This document shows, one piece after another, positions 6,441 to 6,589 of a stretch of 6,589 nt of DNA (position 1 is its first letter; every line of letters starts with the position of its first letter). Source of the DNA: JAJFFW01 sp039197915 (GTDB taxonomy: Bacteria; Pseudomonadota; Alphaproteobacteria; Caulobacterales; Parvularculaceae); the NCBI GenBank assembly GCA_039197915.1, contig JBCCTV010000184.1:1-6589 (forward strand). The letters run 5' to 3'. The position numbers and the translations under genes are program-made. The notes below the pieces were generated by a model, which worked only from the letters and a program-made list of their open reading frames with translations, searched no databases and had not been told where the DNA came from.

Positions 6441-6465
6441 GCCGGTTTGAAAGACCGACTACCGG
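6441..6465 (-). promoter_or_regulatory. Inverted repeats in the murA leader
   Basis: Within the 53-base gap before murA, gccggt at 6441–6446 can pair with accgac at 6454–6459 (six pairs with one G·T, seven-base loop). Alternatively, ccggt at 6442–6446 can pair with accgg at 6461–6465. The two foldings exclude each other. There is no T-run, so it is not a standard terminator. A regulatory role is speculative. Confidence 0.25.
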
Positions 6466-6471
6466 GGCAGA

Positions 6472-6588
6472 CTACCCGCCCTGTTTGCGGCGCCGGAGAT
6501 TTGCGCGCAACGCCTCGCTTAAGCGTTTCTCGCGATCCGTCGTAGGCGATTGCTTAGTCGCTTTACTAAGCGCGCCAGCGCCCTTGTC
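6472..6588 (-). CDS. Small basic hypothetical protein, C-terminal part (5' end outside window)
   Basis: The last 38 codons of a gene that begins beyond the window end in TAG at 6472–6474. The visible part is rich in Ala, Lys and Arg and finishes with a charged helix-like stretch DREKRLSEALRANLRRRKQ followed by two glycines. Short alphaproteobacterial proteins with a very similar 'LAEALRANLRRRKAQ' type tail are known to me as unnamed hypothetical proteins, sometimes near murA; that resemblance is from memory. No function can be given. It is 53 bases upstream of murA on the same strand, so it may share its transcript. Codon usage resembles its neighbours. Confidence 0.65.
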   Translation of the reverse strand, partial: DKGAGALSKATKQSPTTDREKRLSEALRANLRRRKQGG

Positions 6589-6589
6589 C

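Noticed and set aside
6430..6475. tRNA-like anticodon arm (loop ctttcaa, Glu-type anticodon) in the murA leader
   Set aside because: No acceptor stem, D arm or GGTTCGAATCC-type T arm flanks it, so it is only a hairpin.
1..6589. Mobile element, phage, CRISPR or defence island
   Set aside because: No transposase, integrase, terminal inverted repeats, repeat-spacer array or defence domains are visible; all genes are core housekeeping or conserved alphaproteobacterial families.

Overview
The window looks like chromosomal DNA from an alphaproteobacterium. It is moderately GC-rich, and every credible gene lies on the minus strand. The gene order in transcription direction is small basic protein (3' end) – murA – DUF2948 protein – hisD – UPF0262 protein – low-molecular-weight phosphatase – infA – maf – short RNase E/G-like protein – yacG (5' end). 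From general knowledge, UPF0262, DUF2948 and this infA–maf–RNase–yacG arrangement are typical of Alphaproteobacteria. The genus cannot be fixed from the sequence alone.

Right part (about 4650–6589): the tail of a short Lys/Arg-rich protein is followed by a complete UDP-GlcNAc enolpyruvyl transferase (murA, first committed step of peptidoglycan synthesis) with all expected active-site residues, then a DUF2948 protein of unknown function. Middle part (about 2380–4640): histidinol dehydrogenase (hisD) with its zinc and catalytic residues intact, a UPF0262 protein of unknown function, and a CX5R phosphatase-like protein with an unusual P-loop. Left part (1–2111): translation initiation factor IF-1, a YhdE-type Maf nucleotide pyrophosphatase, a divergent RNase E/G-family protein without the canonical zinc link, and the start of the zinc-finger gyrase inhibitor YacG.

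Most junctions are tight: gaps are 6 to about 50 bases, and several genes overlap or place the Shine-Dalgarno on the preceding stop codon. This suggests one or two long polycistronic transcripts with translational coupling. The only sizeable gap is 267 bases (2112–2378) upstream of infA. It holds several inverted repeats and an unsupported 55-codon open frame, and it is the likeliest place for a separate infA promoter or leader, although no promoter is convincing. No terminator with a T-run, tRNA, rRNA, CRISPR, insertion sequence or phage feature is visible.

This is mainly a conserved housekeeping block rather than an accessory island. The points most worth a second look are the RNase E/G-like protein with a changed catalytic motif, the three poorly characterised proteins embedded between essential genes, and the infA leader.
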